Assembly: GCA_008729055.1 (NCBI GenBank)
Contig: SDUX01000002.1
Span: 2,569,874-2,633,873, forward strand
Length of the DNA: 64,000 nucleotides
DNA from: Pyropia haitanensis
Taxonomy: Eukaryota; Rhodophyta; Bangiophyceae; Bangiales; Bangiaceae
Direction: 5' to 3'
Part shown: piece by piece, positions 1 to 11,029 of the stretch
Numbering within the stretch: position 1 is the first letter of the stretch
Layout: each line of letters opens with the position of its first letter
The notes under the pieces: model-generated
Database searches by the model: none
What the model was told of the DNA's origin: nothing
Seen by the model: the letters and a program-made list of their open reading frames with translations, nothing else
Program-made: the position numbers and the translations under genes

Positions 1-792
1 GCGCCCGCCCCCGTGGCCCGCCGCGGCGCGGCCGCCGCGGGCGGGGTGGCCGGTAGGGTGTGACGCGCGGGGGGGGGGGGAGGGTGGCCGACACGGACCG
101 AGACGGGCGAGCCGCCGCGGGTGGCAGCGCGGCTGCCACCGCGGCGGCGTGCATGGAGCCGACCGGGTACGTTTGGGGGGGGGCGCGGGAGACGTGCGTC
201 TTGGCCCGCGTGCGTGGCGGGTGGCGGGCGCGACGGAAGCGGTGTGGATGGGTGGGCGCCGCCGACCGGGTGACCTTTTTTTTTTTTTTTTTGTGTGTGT
301 GTGTGTGAGGCGGGGGGGTAGGGGGGGGGTCCCGGCCGGCGTGTGGGATGCGGCCGGGCGCCGTTGGCGTCTGGTAGCTGAGCACTAACGTCCGTGCGGC
401 TTTTCTTTGTGTGGGTGGTGTGCCTGTGCTGGTGTCGTGCCTTGTCCGCTGCCCGACACTGTGTGCCCTGTGGCGCCCGCTGTCCGGGGGGGGGTGGCTG
501 CCGCGGGCTGTGGGTCTGCAGGCTCGGTGGCTGCGACGCGGACCGCGTGCGCTCCCCCCCGCCCGCGGCCGCTGGTGACACGCCCGCGCCCCCCCCCCCC
601 CCCGGCGGCGACGCGCAGCTGGCGGCGGCGCCCGCGTGGCCGTCGCCGCCCCCCCCCGCGGTGACAGACGTCCCCCGCCGCTGCCGTCGGCGGCGGTCCT
701 TGCCGGCTGCGCCGGTGGCCACGGCTACGGCCGCCGCCGCCGCGGCGGCGGCCGGCGGCGGCCGGCGGGCGGCGAGCGTGGCGGCGGAACAG
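1..792. other. GC-rich leader region, no gene recognised
   Basis: No frame here resembles a known protein. The stretch holds poly-G runs, a T tract followed by GT repeats (276-308) and, from about 390, an open frame that runs into the WD40 gene without an ATG before 793. It could be promoter, 5' UTR or an upstream exon of that gene. Confidence 0.4.
276..308. repeat. T tract plus (GT)n microsatellite
   Basis: A run of about 17 T is followed directly by about eight GT units. It is one of the few AT-rich simple repeats in an otherwise G/C-dominated stretch, just upstream of the WD40 gene. Confidence 0.8.
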
Positions 793-1561
793 ATGCAGCT
801 GTCGCTGGCGGTGCTGCTGGCGCCGCCGTCGGCCGTCGGTGGCAAGCCGGGGGTGGACGCGGCCCTCGACCTGGGGTCCCCGCCGCCCTGTCCGGCAGAG
901 GGCAACACCATTGCCGAGCTGCTGTCGATAGACGGCGGCGGCAGCAGCAGCGGCGACGGCCGCAGTGACGGTGCCGCGGACGGGGGTGCCGCGGCGGGCG
1001 GCACCGACGCGGACGGCACGGACGGGCTGCCCTGCGTGCCAGACCGACGGTGGGGTCGGCCCATGTCGGGGGAGCACCGCCGCCGCCACTGGCGGGCGTG
1101 CCCCACCGCGGCCGTGGGGGCCGAGGCGGGGACCGTTGCCACTCGCGCGGCTGGCAATGGCGGCGCCTGCGGCGGCGGCGGCAGCTGCGGCAGCTGCGGC
1201 GGCGCCGACGAGGCTGGGATAGACGCGGGGGGCCGTTGCGCCGTCGGCGCCCCCGGGGCCGGCCGCGCCTGTGTCGGGTGCACGCTCCCAGCCGCGCACG
1301 TTGCCTCGGCGGCGGCTGCGCTGCTGACCGCGGCTGACGTGGATGAGGGGGTCAGAACGGATGAGGACGGCCCGACCGGCAGCGACGTCACCGACGTGGC
1401 CGCGCCGGGCGACGGGACGGGGGCGACCAGCGGGGTGGCCACGCCCGTGAGTGACGGCGATGCTGGCTGCAGCGGCTGTAGGGGTGCCGCGTCCGTCACG
1501 GCCGCTGCTGTCGCTGCGCCCGCCACGTTTGACCACTACCAGTGGCACGGGCGGCACGGCC

Positions 1562-1598
<37 letters not shown>

Positions 1599-3428
1599 CG
1601 CCGCCGGCTCCATTGAGGCCGCGCAGCCGCCGGTGCACCTGCCCGACGGGGCTACCGTGGCGCCCATTGTCGGCGCTGCCGTCACCCTTTGCGCGTCGGT
1701 TGCCGAGCAGGTGGTGGTGGAGGACGACGGCGACGACGGTGCCGCGGCGGTTGCGGCGGGCGGCCTGGTGGGCGTTGGCAGCGTCGGCGTTGGCGTCGGC
1801 GGCGCCGGCAGCGGCGCCGTCGTTGGCCGCGGCGGCCGCGGCGGCCGCGCCCGCGACGGGGGCTTGCTGCCGCCGAGCCACAGCGGCTCGCGGAGCTTCC
1901 TCCGCCGCTTTTACCCCAACATGCGGGTCGAGTATGCGCGGGTGGCCCACCCCGAAAGGGAGGAGGAGGTGCGTGTGCTGCGGCCGCCGCGGCGGCGGAG
2001 CTGGTTTTTTGATGAGCCAGGGGAGGGCGAGAACTGGGTGGCGGACGAGGAGGAGGAGGAGGAGGAGGAGGAGGAGGTGGTGGAAGAGGAGGATGCCGAC
2101 GATGGGCGTGGCGACGACGAAAGCGCTGGCGACGGCGGTCGGAGACGGGCCCGTGACGCGGTCTACGTGGTGGCCACCGACTCGGAGTCGGACTATAGCG
2201 ACGCCAGCGGCAGCGGCAGCTCGGTGGCCGGCGTCGATGATGCGAGCGACGCCCGCCCGGCTCCCCGCTGGGCGCCAGAGTCCGACGTGACCGCCGCGCA
2301 CGTGGCGGCGGGGCGGGACATCCAGGGCATTGAGTGGTCGTCCATGACCTTTTCCCGCGAGACGTACCGGGTGACGCGGATGAACGACCAGCTGCGAGGC
2401 ACGATGCACGAGGACGCGGCGGCGCACGCCGCCGCTGCGGGTGACGGCGGCGCCGGTGCAGCGGCCGGTGATGCGGGTGGCGCGGCCGCCGCGGCTGCCG
2501 CGGCAAGAAGCGACGGCGTGGCCGGGCCTGGCGGCGTGGCGGCCGCCCCCCCCCCCCCGGGCGGGTGCTGCTCGAGACGGACGTCCGCCGGGACGCCCGC
2601 TTTTACCACTTTTTCCACAACACGCGGGCGGTCAAGTGCACGGTCGTGCACTTTCAGCTGCGGAACCTGGTCACCGCCCCGACCGCGAGCGACGTGTACC
2701 TCATGCACGACCAGGGGGTGGTGCACTGGGACAAGGCCGCCGCGGCGCCGCGGGAGGTGCTCCACCTCCCGTCTGACGCGCAGGTGTCGGTGGTGCGGCC
2801 AGCGCCGCCGCCGCCGGCGCGGGCGCTGCTGGCGGCGGGGGCGGACGGCGGCAGCTCCCGCCACCGCGGCCTGCGTGCGGGCGTCCTTGCGGGGCGGGGG
2901 GGCGACCCGGCGGCGGCGGCGGCCGCCGCCGCCGCCGCGCGCGCCGAGGCAGAGGCGGCGGCAGAGGATGCCGAGCGGCGGCGACGCGCGCGGCGGCGGC
3001 GGCAGTGGGCAGGCTCGTCGCCGTGGGCGGCCGCCGCCGCGGCGGCGGACGGCGGCGGCGGCGGCGACCCGTACGTCCTGGACAGCGTCGTGTGCAGCGG
3101 CGGCGGGTACCCCCCCCCGCGGCGGCGGCGGCGGCAGCTGCTCGCCCTCACCCCCGAGATGGCCGACACGGTCGGCCGGTCGCAGCTGTCGGCGTTTACC
3201 GTCCGCGGGCGGCTGCTCGTCGCCGCGGGCTTTGGCGGCGAGCTGGTCGTCAAGGACCTGGCGCGCGACCGGCTGCTCCACTATAGCCTCCTCACGCACG
3301 ACGAGAACGCCATCACCAACGCGGTGCAGCTGGTGGACGGCACGGGCGTCAGCACCGACGGCGACCGCCTCCTCACCGCCTCGAACGACTGCGTGGTGCG
3401 GCTGTTTGACACGGAGCGCCTTGGGGGG

Positions 3429-3487
<59 letters not shown>

Positions 3488-3510
3488 CGGCGGTGGCGGC
3501 GGCGGCGGGT

Positions 3511-3546
<36 letters not shown>

Positions 3547-3923
3547 TGGGGGCGGGCGGCGGGGGCGGCGGCCGCGCCGACGCGGGCGGCACCGGCGCGC
3601 CCTTGGCGGCGTACAAGCTGGACTGGGCGGTCAACGCGGTGGCGCAGCAGCCGCGCGGCGGCAAGCTCCTCGCTGCCGTTGGCGACGCCCTGTCGGCGGT
3701 GCTCCTCGACGCGGCGTCGGGCACGACGGTCGCGACGCTGGGCGGCCACGCGCAGTTTTCGTTTGCGGTCTCGTGGCACCCCGACGGGCACCTGTTTGCG
3801 ACGGGCAGCCAGGACCACACGTGCCGCGTGTGGGACGTGCGGATGATCTCGTCGGCGGCGCCGACGCCGGTCGCGGCCGTGGCGGCCGGCGGCGGCGGCG
3901 GCGGTGGGGGCGGCGGCGTTTGG

Positions 3924-3956
<33 letters not shown>

Positions 3957-4292
3957 TCGCCCGTGCTGGCCGTCCTCTACGCCCACCTGGGGCCCATCCG
4001 CTCCGTCGCCTTTTCCCCGTGCGGGCGGTTCCTCGGCCTCGCCGAGCCCCGTGACTTTGTCCACATCTACGACGTTGCCGGCGGGGGGGCCGGCGGTGGG
4101 GGTGGTGGGGGCGGCGGCGGGGGCCTGCCCTTTGGCCGCGCCCAAGAGATTGACCTGTTTGGGGAGGTGGGCGGCCTCGCGTGGAGCCCCGACGCGGACG
4201 CCCTGTACGTGGGCGTCCACGACGTGACGTACGGGAGCTTGATGGAGTTCCACCGCACCGACTACCGGCGGGAGAGCTGGGCGCTCTTTTAG
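793..4292 (+). CDS. WD40-repeat protein of the plant/fungal C2A9.03-like (DUF2415) family; frame broken at a poly-C run
   Basis: The protein matches a conserved WD40 family known from plants and yeasts, whose role is poorly defined. The conserved N-terminal signature GRDIQGIEW...FSRETYR lies near 2311-2370. It is followed by FHNTRAVKC, VHFQLRNLV, DVYLMHDQG, DENAITNAV, ASNDCVVRLFD, FAVSWHPDG, TGSQDHTCRVWD, FLGLAEPRDFVHIYD and EIDLFGE, ending TYGSLMEF...ALF with TAG at 4290. The first part (to about 2548) and the second part (from about 2560) are in different frames. They meet at the C run near 2549-2558, where one missing C would restore the frame. Inserts of Gly and Ala (for example 3427-3560) are absent from relatives. 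The N terminus is Ala/Gly-rich with an acidic Glu run near 2047-2090. The first in-frame ATG is 793; the true start is uncertain (1063 and 1921 are alternatives). Confidence 0.8.
3427..3545. repeat. (GGC)n tract followed by 35-base poly-G
   Basis: GGC/GGT units from about 3432 to 3509 are followed by an uninterrupted G run at 3511-3545, inside the WD40 coding region. Translated it gives a long polyglycine linker between two WD repeats. Such a run is likely to be mis-sized in the assembly. Confidence 0.85.
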
Positions 4293-4716
4293 GGTCGCCA
4301 CCAGAGAGGGGAAGGGGGGGGGGCGTGGTTGGAGGGGCGGGGGGGGGGGGGGTGGGGTGGGTGCGTGGCGCGAGAGGGAGAGAGAGGGGGGCGGTGGACA
4401 GGACGGGCGAGACGGGGCGAGAGAGACCCGCTGGGCGGGAGGCTGCTGCTCTCTGCGGCGCGTGACAGTCGTGGCAGCGGGTGGGGGGCTCCCCGTCCCG
4501 CCGCGGCCCGCGGCCGGCCGCCACCAGCCGCCACACCATTACTACTCATGACGACGAACCGTACGCCGCAGTGCCCCCCCCCCCCCCAGTCAAACCGTTC
4601 ATGACAGGCGCCGCGCCGCCGCCGCGGCCGTCCCCACCGCCGCCACGCCCCGCCCCGCGCCGCGCGTCGTGCGTCCGCGACTGGCCGCGACGGCCGCAAC
4701 GGCGGCCGCCGGCGCG

Positions 4717-5390
4717 TCAGCGCCCGCGGCGCGCCTTTTTCGCGCTCCCCCCCCCCCCCCCCCCCCCCCCCGGCGCTTGGATCCCTTCCCCCCCCCCCTC
4801 CCCCCCCCCCCCCCGGCCTCCCCCCCCCGGCCTCGGCCGCGGCCCGGCGTCCCCCCCCCCCCCCCCCGGCGGCATCGTCGGCACTGTCCGCCCCCCCCCC
4901 CCCCCCCCCCCCCAGCTCCTCCGCCATCCGCAGGAGCCCGCCCAGGTCGTCGTCCCCCCCCCCCCCAGCCCGCCCGCCTCGGCGCGTGCCGCCGCCTCCC
5001 GCGCCGCCCGCGCGCGGCGCTCCGCCTTGGTCCGCCCCAGCCGCACAAAGTTGGCCTCCTCGTACCGGCGGCGCTCCCCATCCTCGGCGGCGAGCGCCGC
5101 CGCCGCCCGGCCGCCGCCACCCCCACCGCCCACCCCGCCACGGCCGCCGCCCGGCCTGCCGCCGGCGGTCGTGGCGCCGCCGGCGCCGTCGGCGGGGAGC
5201 CGCTCGGGGCGGGACGACGCCTCGGCGGCGAGCGCGGCGACCGCCGCCGACGAGCGCGCGTGCGCGGCGGCGCGCGCCGCGGCGGCCGCGGCGCGGCGGG
5301 AGGTGCCGGGGGGGGGGGGGGGGCGCCCGCCGCCGTGTAGGGCACCGCCGCAAACTTTGGCGGCCGGTACACGCCGCCGCCGGCCGGGGA

Positions 5391-5421
<31 letters not shown>

Positions 5422-6048
5422 TCGCCGTCGCCGTCGCCGTCGCCGTCGTCACTGTCGTCACCGCCGCCATTGTCATTGTCGTCGCTGTCCCGCAGCCGCG
5501 ACCGCCGCGCCGCGGCGTCGCCGCCGTCGGGCGCGTCGGTCTCGGCGGCGGGGGGCCGGGCAGACCCCCCCCCCCCCCCTGCCCCCCCGGCGGGCGCTCA
5601 TCGTCGGCGGGTGCCACCAGCGCCGCCGGGTTGGGCCGCAGCCCCTCGCGGCGGCGGCGGCTGCCCCCCCCCCCCCCCCCCCCGCCGCCTCCGCCTCCTC
5701 CCGCGCGGCGGCGGCGGCCACCTCGAGCATCCGCTCCACCCGCGGGGCCACCTTGGCCGCCACCCCCCGCGTCTTGTCCAGCCCCACCCGCGCCTCGATG
5801 GCGAGGTCCACCGCGCGGCTGCCGCCGACCGCCCCCCCCACCGCCCGCGTCGCCATCACCGCCGCCGTCGCGGCGGTGTAGGCGAGCAGCAGGTGCGTGC
5901 GGGCCGACAGGATGGCCATCCCCGCCGACGTGTCGGGCGTGGGCAGCGCGTTGACGGTGGCGGTGAGGGCGGTGGCGGTGTCGGTCATTTGGCGGAGGGT
6001 GGCCGAGACGGCCGCCGCGGCCGCGGCGGTCGCCTCGGCGGACGCCAT
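4717..6048 (-). CDS. NGDN: Neuroguidin/LCP5 family protein (Sas10/C1D domain), several homopolymer frameshifts
   Basis: LCP5/neuroguidin is a nucleolar factor associated with the U3 snoRNP and needed for 18S rRNA processing. The order of conserved pieces is complete. The N-terminal Sas10/C1D helical region (MASAEAT start at 6048; LLLAYTA, then ARVGLDKTRGVAAKVAPRVE) is followed by RPNPAALV, then an acidic Asp/Gly stretch (about 5410-5490), then YRPPKFAAVPY (about 5372-5330), YEEANFVRLGRTKAERR and DDDLGGLLRMAEELG, and a basic end KKARRGR with a stop at 4717. These pieces lie in all three frames of the minus strand, and each switch falls in a run of C (4747-4771, 4853-4867, 4890-4914, about 5310 and about 5660-5680). 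Four of the five switches are cured by one missing base. I read this as one intact gene with assembly errors. No intron is needed. Confidence 0.75.
4747..4771. repeat. 25-base poly-C run
   Basis: An uninterrupted C run lies within the C-terminal part of the NGDN gene. Further C runs at about 4853-4867 and 4890-4914 sit in the same gene. All coincide with reading-frame switches. Confidence 0.9.
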
Positions 6049-6713
6049 GGTGGGGGAGGGGGGGGGAGGGAGCCACGGCGGGGGGACGGGAGAGGGACGG
6101 GCACGCAACCAGACCGACCGACGGCGGTCCAGAGGGATATGATGGGGTGAGGAAAAGGGCGGGGGAGGACGCCCCGTGAGAGGGGGGGGGCCAAACGCTC
6201 CGCTGCAGGCGGACGCCGGACGCGCCAGACCCACACCAGACGCCGCACACTCGAGGGCGCAGCCGTGCTCGCCGCGTCAACGCCGCCGTCGCCGCGGCGG
6301 CCCGCGACAAAGACGACGGCGACGGAGCGGATCCGCGGCGCAGGAGCGATTGCTGGGGGTGCCACTCTTTGCGGCGAAACACAACAGCCACCACCGCACG
6401 GGAATGGGAGCAACCTCAAGTCCGAGTACTGCGCCCCCTGTAGGGCGAGCACTTGCACGAAAAACAAAAGGCACGTTTGAAAAACACTCCATTTATGTGC
6501 CTTTGGTGGTGGATAGGGAGCAGGGGGGCGGGACGCTGTCGGCGGCGATGGCGGCGGGGAGGGATACAGCACTCTTGGCGGTGGCCACAGCGGCGGGGAG
6601 GTCATAGGATGACCTCCGAAAGCGTTCCCACAGCCGCCGCCGCCTCCCCTACATCCTACCACCGTCAACGCCAACGCCGCCGCGATCCCCCCCTGCCCCC
6701 AAAGGAAGCACCG
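6049..6713. other. Upstream region of NGDN, no gene recognised
   Basis: This lies 5' of the NGDN start. It is less GC-extreme between about 6340 and 6620 than its surroundings. I see no conserved frame, RNA gene or repeat; it probably holds the NGDN promoter and 5' UTR. Confidence 0.4.
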
Positions 6714-8065
6714 TCAAGGCTGCCGCCGCGCCGCCCCCTCCCCGCCGCCACCGCCGTCACCCGCCGCTTGCGCCCGCACGCGCCGCCGCCGCCGCCGCGG
6801 CGACCGCGCGCCTCCCCCCTCTGCACACCCCACCGCTGTCACCGCCGCCGCCAATGCCGCCACCGTCGTGCCGCGGCGCTCCCGTCCGCCGCCGCCACCA
6901 GAGCCCGCGACGCCCGTGGCGGTGTAGCGGCCGCCACCCCCCCCCCCCCCCCCCCCTCCTGCGCGCGTCTGGCTGCCCCCTCCGCGGCGGCCGCGGCGGT
7001 CCCCAACGGCGGCGCGTGCGCGCCCACGCCGCCGCACCCCAACCGTGCGGGCCGACGCCCGGCCGGCGGCGGCGCCACACGCCCCCGGCCACCGCCGCCA
7101 CCCGCACGCCCACCGCGGCGGTCGCCTCCGCCGCCCGTCGCGGGCGGTCCGCCGCCGGCACGTCCGCCGACGCGGACCGCGCGGGGGAGCCGCCGCGCAC
7201 GACGCCCGCGGCGGCGGTCGGCGTCTGCCGCCCACGCCTCCCCGGGGCGTTGGCCGCGGCCGCCGCCTCGTGGCGGGCGCCGGCGGCGCGCGGGGCGAGC
7301 CGGACACGTGGACGTGGGGGGGACGGCGCGGGCGCTCGTGGCGGGGCGGGCGGTATCGGCGGGGGGGGACGCTGTCGCTGGCGGTGGTGGCTGAGGAGGG
7401 GGAAAGGGGGGGGGGAGAGGGGGGGGACGACAGGGGGATGCGGATGGGGGGGGAGCGAGGAGGAGGGGGGCGCACGTGGCAGCGGCTGAGGAAAAGGTGG
7501 GAGGGGGGGGTGCGCCCCCGTGGGGAAAGGCGGGGAGAGCGGGGGGGGGGGGTAACCGCTGCACCCCCACCGCGGGCCGCCCACCGCCGCCCGCAGCGCC
7601 CGCGTGTCGCCCCCCGCCGGCGGCAACGCGGCGGGGGCGGGACCGCGCGCCGCGCGGCGCGCCCGCGCCGGCCGTGCCGCGGTTGCCACGGGTGGGCGTG
7701 CGGGCGGGGTGGCCGACGGCGGCGGCCGGCCGGCAGCGGCGGCAGCGGCAGCGGCGGCGGTGGCGGCGGTGGCGGTGGGGGCGGGGGTGGCGGCGGCGGC
7801 GGCGGGTCCCGGCGGGGGCGGTCGCTCCCCCCCCTCCGCGGCCGTTCCCCCCCCCCTTCCCCCCCCTGCGTCCCCGCCATCCACCCCCCGCTGCTCCGTG
7901 TGCGCCGCCACGCGGGTGGACGGCGGCGCCGTCTTGCGCGGCTGGCTCGACGGCCACCGCCGTGGTGGGGTGGACCGCCCACCGCTCCCGGTCGGACAAC
8001 CCCGTCACTGCCCGCGCGGGGCGGCCGGCCGCGGCGGCGGCCAGCCGGCCGTCCCGCCCAGACAC
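6714..8065 (-). CDS. Possible low-complexity protein, unrecognised
   Basis: The minus strand stays open in pieces across this stretch. It begins at an ATG at 8065 (MSGRDGRLAAAAAG), passes through Ala-rich segments (about 7800-7600 and 7300-7150) and ends with a basic tail RRRRRRVRAQAAG near 6800 and a stop at 6714. The pieces need frame switches at poly-G/C runs (about 7846-7866 and 6938-6956), as in neighbouring genes. Amino-acid use (Ala, Gly, Ala-Thr-Ala) is like that of real GC-rich proteins here, but the opposite strand is also partly open. Nothing resembles a known family, so this may be non-coding. Confidence 0.2.
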
Positions 8066-8727
8066 GGACGGCCGCGGGTGGCCGTCGCGCCGAGCCCCGG
8101 CGCGGGCCTACTTTTGCGCCCGCGTTGCTGCTCGGCCAGCGGCGGTGCGTGTGGATGGTCTGTACAACGAGGCGGCGCCGTACAATAGCGGGAGCTATCG
8201 TGTGCTGCGTCAACAGGGGCGTCGGAAGTGCGGACTCGTAGCGAGCACTTGTTTGCTCTGCTTTGTACTGCCGCGTTTGTACGGTGGCGGTGGTCGACGT
8301 GGAGGGTCCGCCGCTCGAGCTCAGGGTGGCGGCTGTCGAGCGTCGGATCAAGTGGGGCGCCCGCGGCCGGCACGCCCCGCTTGTGCTCGTGCGGTTGGGC
8401 CGGCCTCGTGGAGGCGACGGCCATTGCCTCCACGCGGGGCCGTGCCGCTGCGCCCGCGTGCCGCGCGGGCCGCGCGCACGCCCGCGACTGCCGCCCATCC
8501 CCAGCCCACCCCACCGCGCCCTCCCCTTTTCTCAACCCCCTGCTCCGCTCCGCACGTGCCCCCCCCCCCCCCCCCCCCCCCCCGCGCCCCCCTGTTCTCT
8601 CTGTTGCTGCTGTCGTCGTGTGGTGCTGCGGGTGCGGCGGTCCCCCCGTCTCCGTGCCCGCCCCCGTGCGCCGGCACAGACGCGGCCGCGGCGGCCGCGC
8701 GTACTCCCCCCCCCCCCCCCCGTCTGG
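8066..8727. other. Intergenic, likely 5' region of the HEAT gene
   Basis: No conserved frame is visible. The part around 8150-8300 is less GC-rich, and a poly-C run lies at 8561-8583. It probably carries the promoter of the plus-strand HEAT gene. Confidence 0.4.
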
Positions 8728-10511
8728 ATGGCTACCGTCTCGCGGCGTGGTCGCCGCCCCGCCCACGCCGCCGCCGCCGTGGCTGCGCCCGTGCCGGCCG
8801 TGGCGGCACCGGCGTTTGTGGCGCCCTCGCCACTGGCGGCGGCGGCGGCGGCGGCGGCGGCGGGGCGGGCGCCCGCGGCCGGCCGCGGCCGTGCGGCGGC
8901 CCCGCGCGGCGGGCGCGGCGGCTGGCCCGCGGCGCCGCCGCCCCGCGTGGCGGTCACCCGCCGGCGGGTGGCGGCGCCGACCGCCGCCGCGGCGCCGCCG
9001 CCGTCGGCTGGCGGCGGCGGCGCCGCGGCGGGCGGCCCGCCCGGCAGCGACGGCGGCAGCGGCGGGGGTGGCGGGGGGGTGGTGGCGGTGGCGGCGGCGG
9101 GCCCGCCACGGCCGCCGCCCTCCACGCGCACCCGCTGGTCGTCGGCGCCCGCTCGGCCGACTCGCTCACCCGCCTCCGCGCCATCCTCGGCCTCCGCACC
9201 CTGTCACCGGGCGTGGACGGCGCCGTTGGCAACGGCGGTGGCGGCGGCGACGGCGGCGGCGACGGCGGTGCGGGCGATGGTGCCACCGACGGTGGCGGCG
9301 CGGCGGCTGCGGGCGGCGGCGGGGCGGCGTCGGCCGCGGCGGTCGCGGAGGCGGTCCTCAAGACGCTGTTCACGCCCCTCGACCGCGAGACGGACGTCCA
9401 CAACCGCTGCACCGCCGCGGCGGCGGTGGGCATGGGCCCCCCCTTCCCCGGCGCGTACGACCTGCTCGTCGACCTCATCGGCCGGGACCCGTCGGCAGAG
9501 GTGCGCGCCGCCGCGACGGGCGCGCTCGGCTACCTCGGCGACGCGCGCGCGGCGCCGCTGCTCCGCCGTGCCCTCCTCGAGGACACCCACTGGTCCGCGC
9601 GGCAGGCGGCGGCGGTGTCGCTGGGCATGCTCCGCGACGCGGCCGCGTACGAGCTGCTCGCGGAGGGCGCCGCGGCGGGCGCCGACGGGGGGGGGGGGGG
9701 GGGGGATGGCCCGCGCGTGCATTGGCGCGCTCGGCGAGCTCGGCGACCTCCGCGCCGTGCCGGCGGTGGTGGCGGCGCTGGCGGGCGGCACCGCCGGGGG
9801 GGAGGGGGGGGGGGGGGGGGGGCGGGGGGGATGCCGCCGCCGCCGACCCGTCGGCGTTTATCACCAAGCAGGTGGCCGCCGAGGCGCTCGGCGGCCTGCC
9901 GTGTGCAGAGGCGGTGGCGGCACTCGAGGCGGTGATCGACAGCAACGAGCATGTCAAGTACGTGTCATCCCGTCTCTGGGCGGGTGGAGCTGCTGCGTGT
10001 GTGGGTGGGCGGGGGGGGGGGGGGCGGGTGGGTAGGGGCTGGGGTGCGTCGGAACGCTTTTTTGTGTTTGGTGTGCCTCTGTCTGGGGTGCCGCAGTCTG
10101 TCTGTGTGTGGGAGGGGGGAGGGGGCGGGTTCTTGCTCCCGCCGTGTGCTTGGCGCTGTGCGGGGCTGGATTCGGCTCTTGGGGCGGGCGTGGGAGCCAC
10201 TCTGTGGGGCTGGCGGGCGGTGCCGCCCGCGGGGCTTGCGCGGGTGGCCACGCGGGCGTCGGCGCGCCCGCCAACGGCCGCCGATGGTGGCGCTCCTACT
10301 GACGGTCGTGACGAGCGGCATTGTTCTGGTCGGGTCTGGTGCACTGTGTCTGTCTGTCACCCCCCTCTCCCCCCCCCCCACCCCCCGCTGTTGCCCTTGC
10401 GACCGTGCGACGGGGTGCAGCGTGGTGTGGGCGGCGGAGCTGTCGCTCAAGCGGGTGCGGGCGGCACTCGACGCGCCGCCGTCGGCCGACGCGTCGCCGT
10501 CGGCCGGGTGA
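8728..10511 (+). CDS. Plastid-type HEAT-repeat protein (PBS-lyase HEAT family), one intron, homopolymer frameshifts
   Basis: The N terminus (MATVSRRGRRP, then Ala/Pro/Arg-rich and almost without acidic residues to about residue 90) looks like a plastid transit peptide. It is followed by a row of short HEAT repeats of the type found in phycobilisome lyases and NblB: VHNRCTAAAAVG, LVDLIGRDPSAEVRAAATG, ALGYLGDARAAPLLRRAL, HWSARQAAAVSLGMLRD, CIGALGELGDLRAVPAVV and QVAAEALGGLPCAEAVAAL. The frame changes at G runs near 9066-9080, 9689-9704 and 9798-9832. An intron at 9958-10420 (GTACGT...TGCAG) joins EHVK to NVVWAAELSLKR, and the stop is TGA at 10509. Related plant proteins are ARM/HEAT proteins of unknown role. 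A function in bilin attachment or phycobilisome turnover is inference from the repeat type only. Confidence 0.7.
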
Positions 10512-10836
10512 GGGTGCGGTCGCGGCCGCGGCGCGGTCGAGGCCAGGGCGCGGTCGGTTGGGGGGGGGGGGGGGGGGTGGGGGCAGGGTGACCGGCCGTC
10601 TTGTCGTCCGGGCTGTTGGCGTGTGGATGGGGGCGGACGGGTTGGCTCTGTGTGTGTGTTGCGGGGGGGGGGGGGGGGTGGCGGCAGGGAGGGGCCGCGC
10701 CGTCGCTCCTTCCCGGTCGGGCGGGCCTCTGTGGTGGCGTTCAGTCCCCCTGCACCATCGTCCGTCCTGCCTCTTTTGAGGCGGCGTGTTGCAGTCTGGT
10801 CAAACCCTCCCATCCGTTTGTAGTGGTGCTGCTCAC
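10512..10836. other. Spacer between HEAT gene and IMP4 remnant
   Basis: Apart from G runs (10560-10577, 10663-10678) nothing is recognised. On the minus strand this would be the intron and second exon of IMP4 if that gene were intact, yet no Brix-domain sequence is present in any frame. Confidence 0.5.
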
Positions 10837-11029
10837 GCGTTGCGGCGTCGGCGTAAGTGTCGGCGTCGCGGGTGCGGGGCTCGGCGCCGCGGAAGTCGGT
10901 GGAGATGGGCATCCCCGCGGCGAGGGCGCTGCGGATGGTCAGGCGGCGCTCCTAGTCGGCCTTGGCCGCGCCCTCCAACGACTTTTGATACAGGTCCTCG
11001 CGGCGGAGCCGCATCTGCCGGCGTAGCGT
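10837..11029 (-). pseudogene. IMP4: Orphan first exon of IMP4 (U3 snoRNP protein), decayed
   Basis: The minus strand reads LRRQMRLRREDLYQKSLEG, then after a break ERRLTIRSALAAGMPISTDFR and EPRTRDADTYADAA. This follows the first 70 or so residues of plant IMP4, whose start is MLRRN(I/A)RLRREYLYRKSLEG and which continues with a PIPTELR-type motif and an (E)Y-ANA motif. Two lesions are seen: the expected start codon position (11029-11027) is ACG instead of ATG, and an in-frame TAG occurs at 10954-10952. A good donor (GTGAGC) follows at 10836, but no Brix domain lies downstream, where the plus-strand HEAT gene sits. IMP4 is a single-copy essential 90S pre-ribosome factor in most eukaryotes, so an intact copy should exist elsewhere. 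Assembly error is the alternative. Confidence 0.65.

Noticed and set aside
385..2427. Long minus-strand open frame (680 codons) opposite the WD40 gene
   Set aside because: It is Arg/Pro/His-rich, has no conserved motif and mirrors the GC-rich codons of the plus-strand gene, which carries the conserved family signature.
2193..4301. Long minus-strand open frame (702 codons) opposite the WD40 repeats
   Set aside because: The plus strand encodes clear WD40 repeats here; the antisense frame is a composition artefact.
10837..11029. IMP4 as a functional gene
   Set aside because: The start codon is ACG, a TAG interrupts the frame, and no Brix domain exists downstream on that strand.
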